From Paraburkholderia sp. PGU19 (GTDB taxonomy: Bacteria > Pseudomonadota > Gammaproteobacteria > Burkholderiales > Burkholderiaceae): DNA of 64,000 nucleotides. A program made the translations under genes and the position numbers. The stretch spans positions 2,294,001-2,358,000 of the forward strand of contig NZ_AP023181.1 in NCBI RefSeq assembly GCF_013426915.1, written 5' to 3'. Positions 45,384 to 54,373 of this stretch are shown in pieces (position 1 is the stretch's first letter; every line of letters begins with the position of its first letter). Under the pieces are notes generated by a model that had not been told where the DNA came from, ran no database searches, and was given only the letters and a program-made list of their open reading frames with translations.

Positions 45384-46838
45384 GTGTCTGATTCCGCCGC
45401 CGAAAAGCGCACCAAACCCGACACGGATCGCGCTGATCCTGGGACACTGGCGCTGCAGGAAGATCCGTCCGCGCTGTTTGGAGGGCGTGGTTCGCTAGCT
45501 GCTCGCGTCGCGCAGGGCAAGGCGGCGCGCAGTAAAGTGCCGCGCGAAAAGCTGGCAGATTGCAAGATTGCAGATCGCGATCCCATCGCGCTGCTCGATG
45601 CTTCGAATGTGGGCCGGGTGCCGGAACTGATACCCATCCGCTACGGGCGGATGATCGCGGGTCCGTTCTCGTTCTACAGGGGGGCGGCGCCGCTGATGGC
45701 GCACGATCTGTCGAAGCTGCCGCATTCGGACATCATCGTGCAATTGGGGGGTGATGCACATCTGGCGAATTTCGGATTGTTCGCGAGCCCGGAGCGGCGA
45801 ATTCTCTTCGGTCCCAACGACTTCGACGAGACGCTGCCGGGCCCATTCGACTGGGATGTGCGCAGGCTTGCCGCATCATTCGTGATCGCTGCGCGTGAAC
45901 GCGGATTCGCCCTGCGTGACCAGCGCGGCGTGGTGCGTCGGCTGTGCGAAACCTTCCGGCAACGGCTCGCCGAGTTCAGCCGCATGGACACGCTCGACGT
46001 CTGGTACTACCAGTTCAAGGCGGCGAGCATGCTGGCCATTGCCGATTCGATGGTGGAACGCAGGAAAGAACTGGCCGTCATCGACAAGGCGAGGCAACAG
46101 TCGTCGCGTTCCGTGATGACGCATGCAACCGAGCTTGTCAACGGCAAGCTGCGCATCAAGGACGTGCCTCCGCTCGTGTACCACATCCCACTGGAGAGCC
46201 CGCACGATCATAAACAGTACGATGCGATGGTACGGCGTTTCTTCGCCGACTACCGGCTAACGCTTCCCGATGACAGGCGCGCACTGTTCGATCGCTATGA
46301 ACTGGTGGATGTCGCTATTCGCGTCGTAGGCATCGGGTCGGTGGGAACGCGTTGCTACGAGGCGCTTTTCATGGCCGACGGACAATGCCCGCTGTTCCTT
46401 CAACTCAAGGAGGCGCGGGCTTCTGTGCTGGAGGGTTACGTGCCGCCCAGCCGCTATCCCAATCACGGCCAGCGTGTAGTGAACGGGCAGCGTCTGCTGC
46501 AGTCGGCCAGCGATATTTTTCTCGGGTGGTCGAAGATGCGCCACACGGGCAACGACTTTTATGTCCGGCAGTTGCGCGACATGAAGGGCGCATTCGACTT
46601 TTCCACCTTCGACGTCGGAGACCTCGGTGAGTATGCGGTTTCCTGCGCTCATGCGTTGGCTCATTCCATGGCGAAAGCGGGCGACCCCGCGTTGCTCAGT
46701 GGATATCTCGGTAAGTCGGATACATTCGACGAAGCCATCATGCGATTCGCACTAGCTTACGCAGAACAGAATGAGGCTGACTGGACGACTCTGAAAGCAG
46801 CAGTCAAAGCGGGACGTATTCAGGTCATTCGTGAATGA
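45384..46838 (+). CDS. DUF2252 family protein
   Basis: The 484-residue protein starts with GTG at 45384 (ribosome-binding AGAGGGG upstream). It has the DUF2252 pattern: RYGRMIAGPFSFYRGAAPLM, LGGDAHLANFG, LFGPNDFDETLPGPFDWDVR, and FLQLKEARASVLEGY, then HALAHSMAKAGD near the end. The domain is kinase-like in fold, with the GDAHLANFG (Brenner-type HxxN) and NDFDE segments as likely catalytic loop and metal motif; its role is not established. It lies 57 bases after SulP. Confidence 0.9.
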   Translation: MSDSAAEKRTKPDTDRADPGTLALQEDPSALFGGRGSLAARVAQGKAARSKVPREKLADCKIADRDPIALLDASNVGRVPELIPIRYGRMIAGPFSFYRGAAPLMAHDLSKLPHSDIIVQLGGDAHLANFGLFASPERRILFGPNDFDETLPGPFDWDVRRLAASFVIAARERGFALRDQRGVVRRLCETFRQRLAEFSRMDTLDVWYYQFKAASMLAIADSMVERRKELAVIDKARQQSSRSVMTHATELVNGKLRIKDVPPLVYHIPLESPHDHKQYDAMVRRFFADYRLTLPDDRRALFDRYELVDVAIRVVGIGSVGTRCYEALFMADGQCPLFLQLKEARASVLEGYVPPSRYPNHGQRVVNGQRLLQSASDIFLGWSKMRHTGNDFYVRQLRDMKGAFDFSTFDVGDLGEYAVSCAHALAHSMAKAGDPALLSGYLGKSDTFDEAIMRFALAYAEQNEADWTTLKAAVKAGRIQVIRE

Positions 46839-46915
46839 GGTTAGTCGCGGCGTTGCGCTCATGGTTATCACCTGGCTGGATCTCGAGCGTTTGCATCTGA
46901 CCGGTAGATCGATCG

Positions 46916-47722
46916 CTATTCCAGCGTCCGTATCGAGTTGCTGATACCTCTCGCGCAGTCGATAACGGCAGGGGCGAGCTTCTGACGCGCGTCTTCGAAA
47001 GTCCATCTGCTTGTGGGCGCAACCACATGCACGGCTGCAACGGGACGCCCCTGGCTGCCGACCACGGGCGCCGCGATCGACATATCGCCGATGAACAGTT
47101 CCTCGCGGTTCGTCGCATAACCATGCTGGCGCGCTTCGGTGAGCCGCTCGCCGAGCGCAGCGAGGTCCGTCACCGTGTTCGCCGTGAATGAGATCCGGTT
47201 CATCTGTTCCAGACGCACGAGCGCTTCTTCCACGGGCAATGCGCTCAGATACGCGCGCCCACTGCCCGTGCAATACATGGGGATGCGACTGCCGATGGGC
47301 ATGTGGATCGGCACAAACTTCGTCGACACGAAGCGTGACACGTAGACCATCTCGTCGTCGTCGGGCTCGGTCAGGTTCGTCGTTTCGCCCGTGATGTTGG
47401 TGAGTTCCGACAGGAATGGATTGGCGACGTCGATCAACGTGTCGGCGGCGAGATAGTTGAAGCCGATCTGCATCACGCGCGGCGTGAGCTGATAGCGGCG
47501 CGTCAACGGGTGTTTGCGGATATAGCCGAGTTTTTCGAGCGTGTAGACCATCCGCTGCGCCGAACTTTTCGACATCGACGCGGCATCCGCGACTTCAGCC
47601 AGCGTCATCGTGCGACGTTTCGCGCTAAACGCGCGCAGCACGTTCAAACCCTTTTCCAGCGATTGATTGAAGAGCAGGTCGGGGCCGTTTCCGGCGGCGC
47701 TGTCGGAAGGCGAAAGATCCAT
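46916..47722 (-). CDS. IclR-family transcriptional regulator
   Basis: The 268-residue regulator has the IclR winged HTH (MTLAEVADAASMSKSSAQRM, VYTLEKLGYI) followed by the IclR effector domain (IPMYCTGSGRAYLSALP, GYATNREELFIGDMSIAAPV). It is divergent from a four-gene amino acid/amine uptake and oxidation operon, with a symmetric site at 47760-47776 in between. It most likely controls that operon in response to the transported compound. There is no clear Shine-Dalgarno before the ATG at 47722. Confidence 0.92.
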   Translation of the reverse strand: MDLSPSDSAAGNGPDLLFNQSLEKGLNVLRAFSAKRRTMTLAEVADAASMSKSSAQRMVYTLEKLGYIRKHPLTRRYQLTPRVMQIGFNYLAADTLIDVANPFLSELTNITGETTNLTEPDDDEMVYVSRFVSTKFVPIHMPIGSRIPMYCTGSGRAYLSALPVEEALVRLEQMNRISFTANTVTDLAALGERLTEARQHGYATNREELFIGDMSIAAPVVGSQGRPVAAVHVVAPTSRWTFEDARQKLAPAVIDCARGISNSIRTLE

Positions 47723-47742
47723 CGTCGTCTCAATGGTGAACT

Positions 47743-47776
47743 CGATATCGCATCATAGCGTATCGCATATCGATAC
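47743..47776. promoter_or_regulatory. Candidate IclR operator
   Basis: GTATCG-CATAT-CGATAC at 47760-47776 is a perfect inverted repeat, and TATCGCAT occurs twice as direct repeats (47746 and 47761). It lies between the IclR gene and the transport operon. A TATCAT (47810-47815) with TTGCGA 15 bases before it could be the operon promoter, but the spacing is short. Confidence 0.45.
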
Positions 47777-47885
47777 ACAAAAATCTCTTTGCGATTTTTT
47801 TGATTCGATTATCATGATTTCGCGGTCACAAAACCAAATCCGCCAGCGGTCGCACTGACGCGCCGGCTCCCGTCTGGAGATATGC

Positions 47886-48656
47886 ATGGTTACGTTTGCC
47901 AAACGCTTCACCCTGTTTGCTGCTGGTCTCGCTGCCTGTTTCGCGATTTCGTCGGGTGCCGCGCGCGCCGCCGAGCCTGTCTACAAGGTAGGCGCAACGG
48001 CCACGGGTGTGCCGTTCACGTTCCTCGACATCAAGACGAATTCGATCCAGGGGATGATGGTCGATGCCGTCACCGCCGCAGGGCGCGCGGCCGGCTTCAA
48101 GGTCGAAGTGCAGCAAAACGTGTTCTCGGCGCTGATTCCGTCACTGACCACGCAGAAGATCGACATCATTTCCGCGGCGATGCTCAAGACGCCGGCGCGC
48201 CAGCAGATCGTCGATTTCTCCGACACCGTCTATTCATATGGCGAAGGCCTGGTCGTCAAAGCGGACGACAAAGGCCACTACACGTCGATGGACGACCTCA
48301 AGGGCGAGGTAGTGGGTGCGCAAGTCGGCACCGCGTTCGTCGATGCGCTGAACAAGAAGGGCATTTTCAAGGAAGTGCGCACCTACGATTCCGTCGCGGA
48401 CATCATGCGCGACGTCGCGCTCGGTCGTATCAAGGCGGGCTTCGCGGATCAGCCTATCGTCGCGTATCAGTTGCAGCAGGGCGCCAACACGCAGGTGCGG
48501 CTCGTGCCCGAATACCAGTCGGCAGTGAAGGGGCAAGTGTGCTTCATCGTGCGCAAGGGCGACACCGCAACGCTCGAGCAGCTCAATACCGCGATCAAAA
48601 AGATGAAGGCCGACGGCACGCTGCAGCAGATTCTGCAGAAGTGGCACATGATCTGA
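47886..48656 (+). CDS. Amino acid ABC transporter substrate-binding protein
   Basis: The 256-residue protein has a signal peptide (FAAGLAACFAISSGAARAAE) and a type-II periplasmic binding fold (VGATATGVPFTFLDIKTN, KIDIISAAMLKTPARQQIVDF, KMKADGTLQQILQKWH). GGAGA lies upstream of the ATG. First gene of the IclR-linked operon; it captures the amino acid or amine delivered to the following permease and ATPase. Confidence 0.92.
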   Translation: MVTFAKRFTLFAAGLAACFAISSGAARAAEPVYKVGATATGVPFTFLDIKTNSIQGMMVDAVTAAGRAAGFKVEVQQNVFSALIPSLTTQKIDIISAAMLKTPARQQIVDFSDTVYSYGEGLVVKADDKGHYTSMDDLKGEVVGAQVGTAFVDALNKKGIFKEVRTYDSVADIMRDVALGRIKAGFADQPIVAYQLQQGANTQVRLVPEYQSAVKGQVCFIVRKGDTATLEQLNTAIKKMKADGTLQQILQKWHMI

Positions 48657-48737
48657 ACGACACCGCGTATCGCTGCATTCGAACCTGTCCGCGTGTGAAC
48701 GCACGCGGACGATCTGCCAAGCGTGTCAGGAGGCGCG

Positions 48738-49394
48738 ATGTTTTTGCAGAACGCAATCGACTTTCTGCCGATCCTGCTGAAGGGCGCAGTCATCACTATC
48801 GAGATCACGGCCTGCGCATTCGTGCTCAGCTCGATTCTCGGTCTCGCGCTCGCGCTGCTGAAGGTGTCGCGTAATCGCGCGGCATCGACGTTCGGCAGTA
48901 CCGTGATCAATCTGATCCGCGGGCTGCCCATCATCGTGCAGCTTTTCTATATCTATTTCGTGCTGCCCGACATGGGCGTGCAACTGTCGGCATTTCAGGC
49001 GGGCGTGATCGGTCTGGGCATCGCGTATTCGGCGTATCAGGCGGAGAACTTCCGCGCGGGCATCGAGGCGATCGATCATGGACAGATTGAAGCTGCGCAC
49101 GCGATCGGCATGCGGGGTCCGCTCATCATGCGGCGCGTGGTGCTGCCGCAGGCGTTCAGGATCGCGCTGCCGCCCTACGGCAACACGCTCGTGATGTTGC
49201 TGAAGGATTCGTCGGTAGCTTCGACGATTACCGTTGCCGAGATCACGCGCGCGGGGCAGCTGATTGCGTCGTCGACGTTCCAGAACATGACCGTGTACAC
49301 GCTCGTCGCGCTGCTCTATCTGGTGTTGAGCCTGCCGCTGATGTTCAGCGTCAACCAGCTTGGCAAGCGACTCGCCGTGAGGAAAAGTCGATGA
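48738..49394 (+). CDS. Amino acid ABC transporter permease
   Basis: The 218-residue permease has the His/Glu/Gln-type core ([36 protein letters not shown]) and the EAA loop [26 protein letters not shown] is close to the ATG at 48738; a GTG at 48723 is an alternative. It overlaps the ATPase gene by four bases. It has the usual family length, so it forms a homodimer or pairs with another permease. Confidence 0.92.
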   Translation: MFLQNAIDFLPILLKGAVITIEITACAFVLSSILGLALALLKVSRNRAASTFGSTVINLIRGLPIIVQLFYIYFVLPDMGVQLSAFQAGVIGLGIAYSAYQAENFRAGIEAIDHGQIEAAHAIGMRGPLIMRRVVLPQAFRIALPPYGNTLVMLLKDSSVASTITVAEITRAGQLIASSTFQNMTVYTLVALLYLVLSLPLMFSVNQLGKRLAVRKSR

Positions 49395-50149
49395 TCGAGA
49401 TCAACGGAATACACAAGCGCTTTCACAATCAGGAAGTGCTCAAAGGCGTGAGCCTGAGCGTGAAAGCAGGCGAAGTGGTGTGCCTGATCGGGCCGTCCGG
49501 TTCGGGTAAATCGACGGTGCTGCGCTGTATCAACGGCTTCGAAACCTATGATGCAGGCTCGATCACCATCGATGGCGTGCGTGTCGATGCGCACGCAAAG
49601 AACATCCACGAATTGCGCATGCGCGTGGGCATGGTGTTCCAGCGCTTCAATCTGTTCGCGCATCGCACGGCCCTCGAAAACGTGATGGAAGGGCCCGTGT
49701 ACGTGCGCCGCACGCCTGTTGCGCAGGCTCGCGAGCAGGCTCGCCAGCTGCTCGACAAGGTGGGCCTGTCGCACCGGATGAATGCCTATCCGGCAGAGCT
49801 GTCGGGCGGACAGCAGCAACGTGTCGCAATTGCGCGTGCGCTCGCGATGGAGCCCGAAGCCTTGCTGTTCGACGAACCGACATCGGCGCTCGACCCGGAG
49901 CTTGTCGGCGAAGTGCTGAATGTGATGCGCTCGCTCGCACGGGACGGCATGACGATGGTGGTCGTCACACACGAAATGGCATTTGCGCGTGAAGTGGCCG
50001 ATCGCGTGTGCTTCCTGCACGGCGGCACGATCTGCGAAACGGGTCCGGCGCGCGACGTGCTGACCGACCCGAAGCATCCGCGCACGCAGGAATTCTTGCG
50101 ACGTCTGCTTTCGTCCAGCGACGCTCACGTTACCGCCAACCAGAACTGA
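49391..50149 (+). CDS. Amino acid ABC transporter ATP-binding protein
   Basis: The 252-residue ATPase has Walker A (GPSGSGKST), signature [15 protein letters not shown], Walker B ([14 protein letters not shown]) and H-loop (VVTHEMAFA), typical of GlnQ/HisP-type subunits. It is related to, but clearly different from, the two ATPases at 19273 and 27622. It overlaps the permease start-to-stop and is followed after two bases by the oxidase gene. Confidence 0.93.
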   Translation: MIEINGIHKRFHNQEVLKGVSLSVKAGEVVCLIGPSGSGKSTVLRCINGFETYDAGSITIDGVRVDAHAKNIHELRMRVGMVFQRFNLFAHRTALENVMEGPVYVRRTPVAQAREQARQLLDKVGLSHRMNAYPAELSGGQQQRVAIARALAMEPEALLFDEPTSALDPELVGEVLNVMRSLARDGMTMVVVTHEMAFAREVADRVCFLHGGTICETGPARDVLTDPKHPRTQEFLRRLLSSSDAHVTANQN

Positions 50150-50151
50150 AT

Positions 50152-51447
50152 ATGATCGAAGTGAAAGAGGGGGCCGCGTTGCCCGATTCACTGTGGGCCG
50201 CGACGGCGCAGCCTACGCCCGACACGCCGCCGCTGCGCGAGTCTGCATCCGTCGACGTGGCGATCGTCGGTGCGGGCTTTACCGGTTTGTCGACAGCCCT
50301 GCATCTGGCCGAACGCGGTGTGAAGGTGTGCGTGCTCGATGCGGCCGAGCCGGGTTGGGGCGCATCGGGCCGCAACGGCGGCCAGGTGATTCCGGGGCTG
50401 AAGTACGATCCCGACGAACTCGTGCAGCGCTTCGGTGAAACGGCGGGCAACCGGCTCGTCGAAACAGTCGGCGCGGCAGCCGATAACGTCTTCGATCTGA
50501 TCGGCAAGTACGGCATCGAATGCGAAGCGGTGCGCCGCGGGTGGATTCAACCCGCCCCTTCGCCTGCGATGCTCGAAACCGTCACCCGTCGCGCACGGCA
50601 ATGGGCGGCGCATGGTGCCGAAGTCAGTCTGCTCGATGCTGCACAGGTGTCGCGTCGGCTGGGCACGAAGAGCTATATCGGCGGATGGGTCGATCATCGC
50701 GCGGGCAGCATCCAGCCGCTCAGTTATGTGCGCGGTCTCGCACGCGCGGCGCAAGGGCTGGGCGTGGCCATTCATGGACGCACATCGGTGACGCGGCTCT
50801 CGCGTAACGCGCGCGGCTGGCGCCTCGATACGCAGGGCGGGGCGAGTGTCGAAGCGCAGCGTGTCGTGATCGCCACCAACGGCTATACGGGTGCGCTTTG
50901 GCCTGGCTTGCGGCAATCGGTGATCGCGGCGAACAGCTTCATTGTCGCAACCCGGCCATTGGCGTCGGAGATCGGCAACGACATTCTGCCGGGCGGTGAA
51001 GTGGCGTCCGATTCACGCCGCCTGCTACTGTACTTCCGTCGCGATGCGGCGGGCCGTCTCTTGATGGGTGGACGAGGACCGTTCTCCGAGCCGCGCGCGA
51101 ACGGCGACTGGGCGCATCTGGAACGTGCCGTGGAACTGATGTACCCGCAACTGAAGGGGATAAGCTATGAATATCGATGGGCGGGGCGTGTCGCGATCAC
51201 CTCGGATTTCCTGCCGCACATTCATGAACCCGCACCGGGGCTGAGCATCGCGCTGGGCTATAACGGACGCGGCATCGCGATGGCCACAACGGTCGGCAAG
51301 CACCTGGCCGAACGCATGTGCGGGGAGTCGCCTGCATCATTCCCGTTTGCAGTGACACCCGTCAGATCGATCCCGTTCCATGGGCTGCAGCGCTTTTACA
51401 TCACGGCTGGTGTGGCGTGGTATCGCTTGATGGACGCCGTTGCGTAA
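50152..51447 (+). CDS. FAD-dependent amine/amino acid oxidase (PuuB/DadA-like)
   Basis: The 431-residue DAO-family protein has the dinucleotide motif VAIVGAGFTGLSTALHLAER at about residue 37 and WGASGRNGGQVIPGLKY, typical of gamma-glutamylputrescine oxidase-like enzymes. RAGSIQPLSYVRGL, RVVIATNGYTGALWP and GYNGRGIAMATTVGKHLAE follow. It oxidises the amine or amino acid imported by the upstream transporter, giving an aldehyde or oxo acid, ammonia and H2O2; the exact substrate is unknown. Last gene of the operon. Confidence 0.9.
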   Translation: MIEVKEGAALPDSLWAATAQPTPDTPPLRESASVDVAIVGAGFTGLSTALHLAERGVKVCVLDAAEPGWGASGRNGGQVIPGLKYDPDELVQRFGETAGNRLVETVGAAADNVFDLIGKYGIECEAVRRGWIQPAPSPAMLETVTRRARQWAAHGAEVSLLDAAQVSRRLGTKSYIGGWVDHRAGSIQPLSYVRGLARAAQGLGVAIHGRTSVTRLSRNARGWRLDTQGGASVEAQRVVIATNGYTGALWPGLRQSVIAANSFIVATRPLASEIGNDILPGGEVASDSRRLLLYFRRDAAGRLLMGGRGPFSEPRANGDWAHLERAVELMYPQLKGISYEYRWAGRVAITSDFLPHIHEPAPGLSIALGYNGRGIAMATTVGKHLAERMCGESPASFPFAVTPVRSIPFHGLQRFYITAGVAWYRLMDAVA

Positions 51448-51601
51448 CACGCCTGTCGAGTGCGCACGATCGAACAGGGGACGGCAGCCCGCTGCTTCAG
51501 CGAACTCTCACGCTTGGCCGACTCGAGACGCTTCGAGTCGGCCGCCGCTTACGTTATCAAACGTTCGTTCATCGTTCAGTACCAAGGCGGTGGAGGTTTC
51601 C

Positions 51602-52204
51602 ATGACAACCAGAAATCGCGAAAAAGGATTTGGCCTCGGTCTGTCCATTGTCCAGGGTCTCGCAAATCTTCTGGATCACGATCTCGATGTGGACTCGACA
51701 CCCGGGCGGGGATCGCGTTTTTCGGTTACGGTCCCGTTCGCAGGACTCGTGCCGCCGGCGCTGCTGGAGGCTCAAAAGGTTGAAGACGGCGACCTGGACC
51801 TGACCAATATGGTGGTGGCGATCATCGAGGACGATAGCGACTTGAGACTCGAGATATCGACGCGTCTGATCGAGCATGGATGCTACGTCGTAGCGGGAGA
51901 ATCATCGCACGACATCATCGATCAGTTGCGCATCGAGGCTTTGGCGAGTGGTCCGCATTTCATTCTCTCCGACTACCGGCTGGAACACGAGGACGGTGTT
52001 GCTGCGATTGTGGCAGTCCGCACTGCAACGGGCGCTTCGATCCCTGCGATGCTGTGGTCGGGAGATACCTCATCGGCTGTGCTCAAGAAAGTGGCTGACA
52101 GTGGCATGAAGCTTCTATCGAAGCCGGTTTCGGAGCAGACCTTGTTGACTCTACTCGCAAAACACAAGCCAAAAGCATGGGTCGAAGGCGAGGAGAGCGG
52201 GTAG
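51602..52204 (+). CDS. Truncated hybrid histidine kinase: G2 box plus receiver domain
   Basis: GGAGG lies about 6 bases upstream of the ATG at 51602. The 200-residue product opens with the end of an HATPase domain (GFGLGLSIVQGLANLLDHDL, DSTPGRGSRFSVTVPF) and continues with a receiver domain (MVVAIIEDDSDLRLEIS, ILSDYRLEHEDGVAAI, MLWSGD, LLSKPVSEQTL). The phospho-acceptor Asp, the acidic pocket and the Lys are visible. The sensor, the dimerisation His box and the N, F and G1 boxes are absent, so it cannot be a kinase. It is either a remnant of a larger gene or a functional receiver-only protein. Convergent with the LuxR-type regulator. Confidence 0.7.
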   Translation: MTTRNREKGFGLGLSIVQGLANLLDHDLDVDSTPGRGSRFSVTVPFAGLVPPALLEAQKVEDGDLDLTNMVVAIIEDDSDLRLEISTRLIEHGCYVVAGESSHDIIDQLRIEALASGPHFILSDYRLEHEDGVAAIVAVRTATGASIPAMLWSGDTSSAVLKKVADSGMKLLSKPVSEQTLLTLLAKHKPKAWVEGEESG

Positions 52205-52213
52205 CGGAAATCT

Positions 52214-52918
52214 TCACGACAGTCCCTTATCTGCTGCTTCTTTTCCGAGAGTCAACTCGGCATTGACTCTCAGTGCGGCTTCGACGCGGTTTCTGACTTG
52301 AAGTTTGTCGTAAATAACACAAGAGACCTGTCTCACATGTCCCTCGGAGACGTTGAGTTCTCTTGCGATCTGTTTCCCTGATAGGCCACGTGCAATGCAA
52401 CGTGCCAGGTCCCATTCTCGCGGCGAAAGTCCAAGGTGATGCTGATTCTGGCTAGCTGAGGGCGTTTGCGTCGAACAGGCAAAGCGCAGCAAGACCTCTT
52501 CCGGAATCCAGAGTTCGCCACCTAGAATCCTGCTCAGTCCGATGAACATTTTTTTGTGTGCGCCTCCCTTCAAAAGGATTCCTCGAGCCGCATAGTCACG
52601 CATGCACATGCGCAGAATTTCAACTTCATGATCGTTGCCAGGAGCGAGTCCCGTGCAGATGACCACGGGAACATGGGATGGATTGCCCGCCTGGAAATGT
52701 TCAAGTGTCTTGGCGCCGCGATTCTCACCATCCAGATTCAGGTCCATGAATACCAGATCTGGGGGAGGTGTCTCGTTTACTTTTTCGAGCGCGCTTGCAA
52801 GCGTGAATACTGGCGTGACTTCAATTGGGGTTGCGCTCAACTCCGACGCGTGTGATTGGACATATTCGGAAAGAGCAACGCAAAGAATTTCGTGGTCATC
52901 GACCCATATGATTTTCAT
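52214..52918 (-). CDS. LuxR/NarL-family response regulator
   Basis: AGGAG lies upstream of the ATG at 52918. The 234-residue protein has a receiver domain (MKIIWVDDHEIL, PDLVFMDLNLDGENRG with the phospho-Asp, and ILLKGGAHKKMF with the Lys) and a C-terminal LuxR-type HTH (LSPREWDLARCIARGLSGKQ, IARELNVSEGHVRQ). It is a transcription factor controlled by phosphorylation. The neighbouring receiver protein and the large sensor kinase at 57830-63295 are candidate partners, but the latter is about 5 kb away. Confidence 0.9.
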   Translation of the reverse strand: MKIIWVDDHEILCVALSEYVQSHASELSATPIEVTPVFTLASALEKVNETPPPDLVFMDLNLDGENRGAKTLEHFQAGNPSHVPVVICTGLAPGNDHEVEILRMCMRDYAARGILLKGGAHKKMFIGLSRILGGELWIPEEVLLRFACSTQTPSASQNQHHLGLSPREWDLARCIARGLSGKQIARELNVSEGHVRQVSCVIYDKLQVRNRVEAALRVNAELTLGKEAADKGLS

Positions 52919-52995
52919 GGTCGCTTCTCCTCTTTTGCACATCAGAGAAAAGCAGTCGATTGCGCGCTACGTTCGTGCGCACTCTATCTACCAGC

Positions 52996-53298
52996 TTAGC
53001 ATATCGGTCGGGGCTGCGGATCTTGAAGGGATGGACAGAACGCTTTCCGATTGCGGACGGTTTGAGACATCACGGCGGAGAAATGCATGGGCGGTCCGTG
53101 AGTGTAGGTGACGCGCCGACAGCCTCGCGGCGAATTGTCTGCGGCGTACCGACAGCTGAGTGCGCCACCCGCGCGCGAAGTGTGTCGACGTATGCACCTT
53201 CCTGTCATTTCTTTCGCGCGGCCGACGGGCGTGCCGCAGCTTTCACACAAGGATGCAGACCCGTCCATTTTCATCATGCCTTGTCGCAGTTTATTCAT
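52996..53298 (-). CDS. Hypothetical small cysteine-containing protein
   Basis: AAGGAT lies about 8 bases upstream of the ATG at 53298. The 100-residue frame begins MNKLRQGMMKMDGSASLCES, continues CGTPVGRAKEMTGRC, and carries further cysteines (LSCRYA, RGCRRV, FCPS). The early CxxC could be a zinc-ribbon half. The N-terminal third looks protein-like; the rest resembles unselected sequence, so it may be truncated or frameshifted. Confidence 0.35.
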   Translation of the reverse strand: MNKLRQGMMKMDGSASLCESCGTPVGRAKEMTGRCIRRHTSRAGGALSCRYAADNSPRGCRRVTYTHGPPMHFSAVMSQTVRNRKAFCPSLQDPQPRPIC

Positions 53299-53416
53299 GT
53301 AGTTATCCTTCGTAAAATCTATCCACCCGATTTCGCTTCCTGAGGTTCGCGGCGCCGTTGAACACCTCAAGCGCTTATGAAACAATGGACGGAGATCACA
53401 TATAGCAGGACATAAT

Positions 53417-54348
53417 GTGCGTCATAACCAACAGCGCCGCCGGACCGTTCTGCATTTCGCGCTCTATGGCGCGGAAGTCGACCCATCCCTGGTCGACATG
53501 GTGCATTACGAACGCATTCCCCAGCGTGCCGGCCGTTTCGACTTCGACATCAAGCCGCACGTCCATGATGCGCTGATCCAGGTGCTCTACGTCACCGCCG
53601 GGGCGGCGATACCTTCATCGACGGCAAGACCTGGTCAGTCGAACCGCCATGTCTGATCGTCGTGCCGGCGCGCTCGGTCCATGGCTTTCACTTCCGGAGC
53701 GACATCGACGGTCACGTCATCACCGCTGCGCAGTCTGCGCTGGAATCGCTGGCAATGACGGCCGCGCCCGAGCTGCTGGAGTTCATCCGCACGCCGACGG
53801 TGCTGTCGATCGATCCCGACGTCGAGCGCGGCACGCCTTTGGACATCCTGTTTCAGTCGATCGGCCACGAGGCGGAGAGCCACGAGCGCTGGCAATTCAC
53901 GGCAGGCGCAGCACTGACGATCGCCCTGTTCGTCAAGATCGGGCGCCTGAGCGAGAGCGCCCGTCTTTCGGCCAGTTCCGAGCAGCGGACAATGGCCGCG
54001 CGGATCGAGCGGTTCCGCGCGCTTCTTGACCGCCATTGCCGTGAGCGGCGGCCGGTGGCCAGCTATGCCGACGAGATGGGCGTGTCCACCGGCCAGCTCT
54101 CCCGCATCTGCCGCGCCACCTTCGGGGTCTCGGCAATCGAGGCCATCGATGCACGCTCGATCCATGAGGCCAAGCGGCTGCTCGGCTATTCGACGCTCAG
54201 CGTGAAGCAGATCGCCAGTGAACTGGGGTTTCAGGACGAGGCTTATTTCGGTCGTTTCTTCCGCAAGCAGACGGGTCTCCGGCCAACCGAATACCGCTCC
54301 GCGGCTCACGATCGATCCTTGCCGTCTAAAAAGGGGAGAGCGGGCTGA
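53417..54348 (+). pseudogene. AraC-family regulator (PobR-like), frameshifted
   Basis: The N-terminal part from GTG 53417 (AGGA upstream) reads VDMVHYERIPQRAGRFDFDI, KPHVHDALIQVLYVTAG and then runs into a wrong frame. The next frame supplies GGDTFIDGKTWSVEPPCLIV, VPARSVHGFHF and the whole C-terminal AraC HTH (ASYADEMGVSTGQLSRICRA, SVKQIASELGFQDEAYFGRF). One G is missing in the G-run at 53600-53603. The cupin plus HTH layout resembles PobR, the 4-hydroxybenzoate-responsive activator. It is convergent with the P450 fusion gene, which it may have controlled. A sequencing error in the homopolymer cannot be excluded. Confidence 0.8.
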
Positions 54349-54373
54349 GTCGACCTCGCCCCCGTCATCCGAT

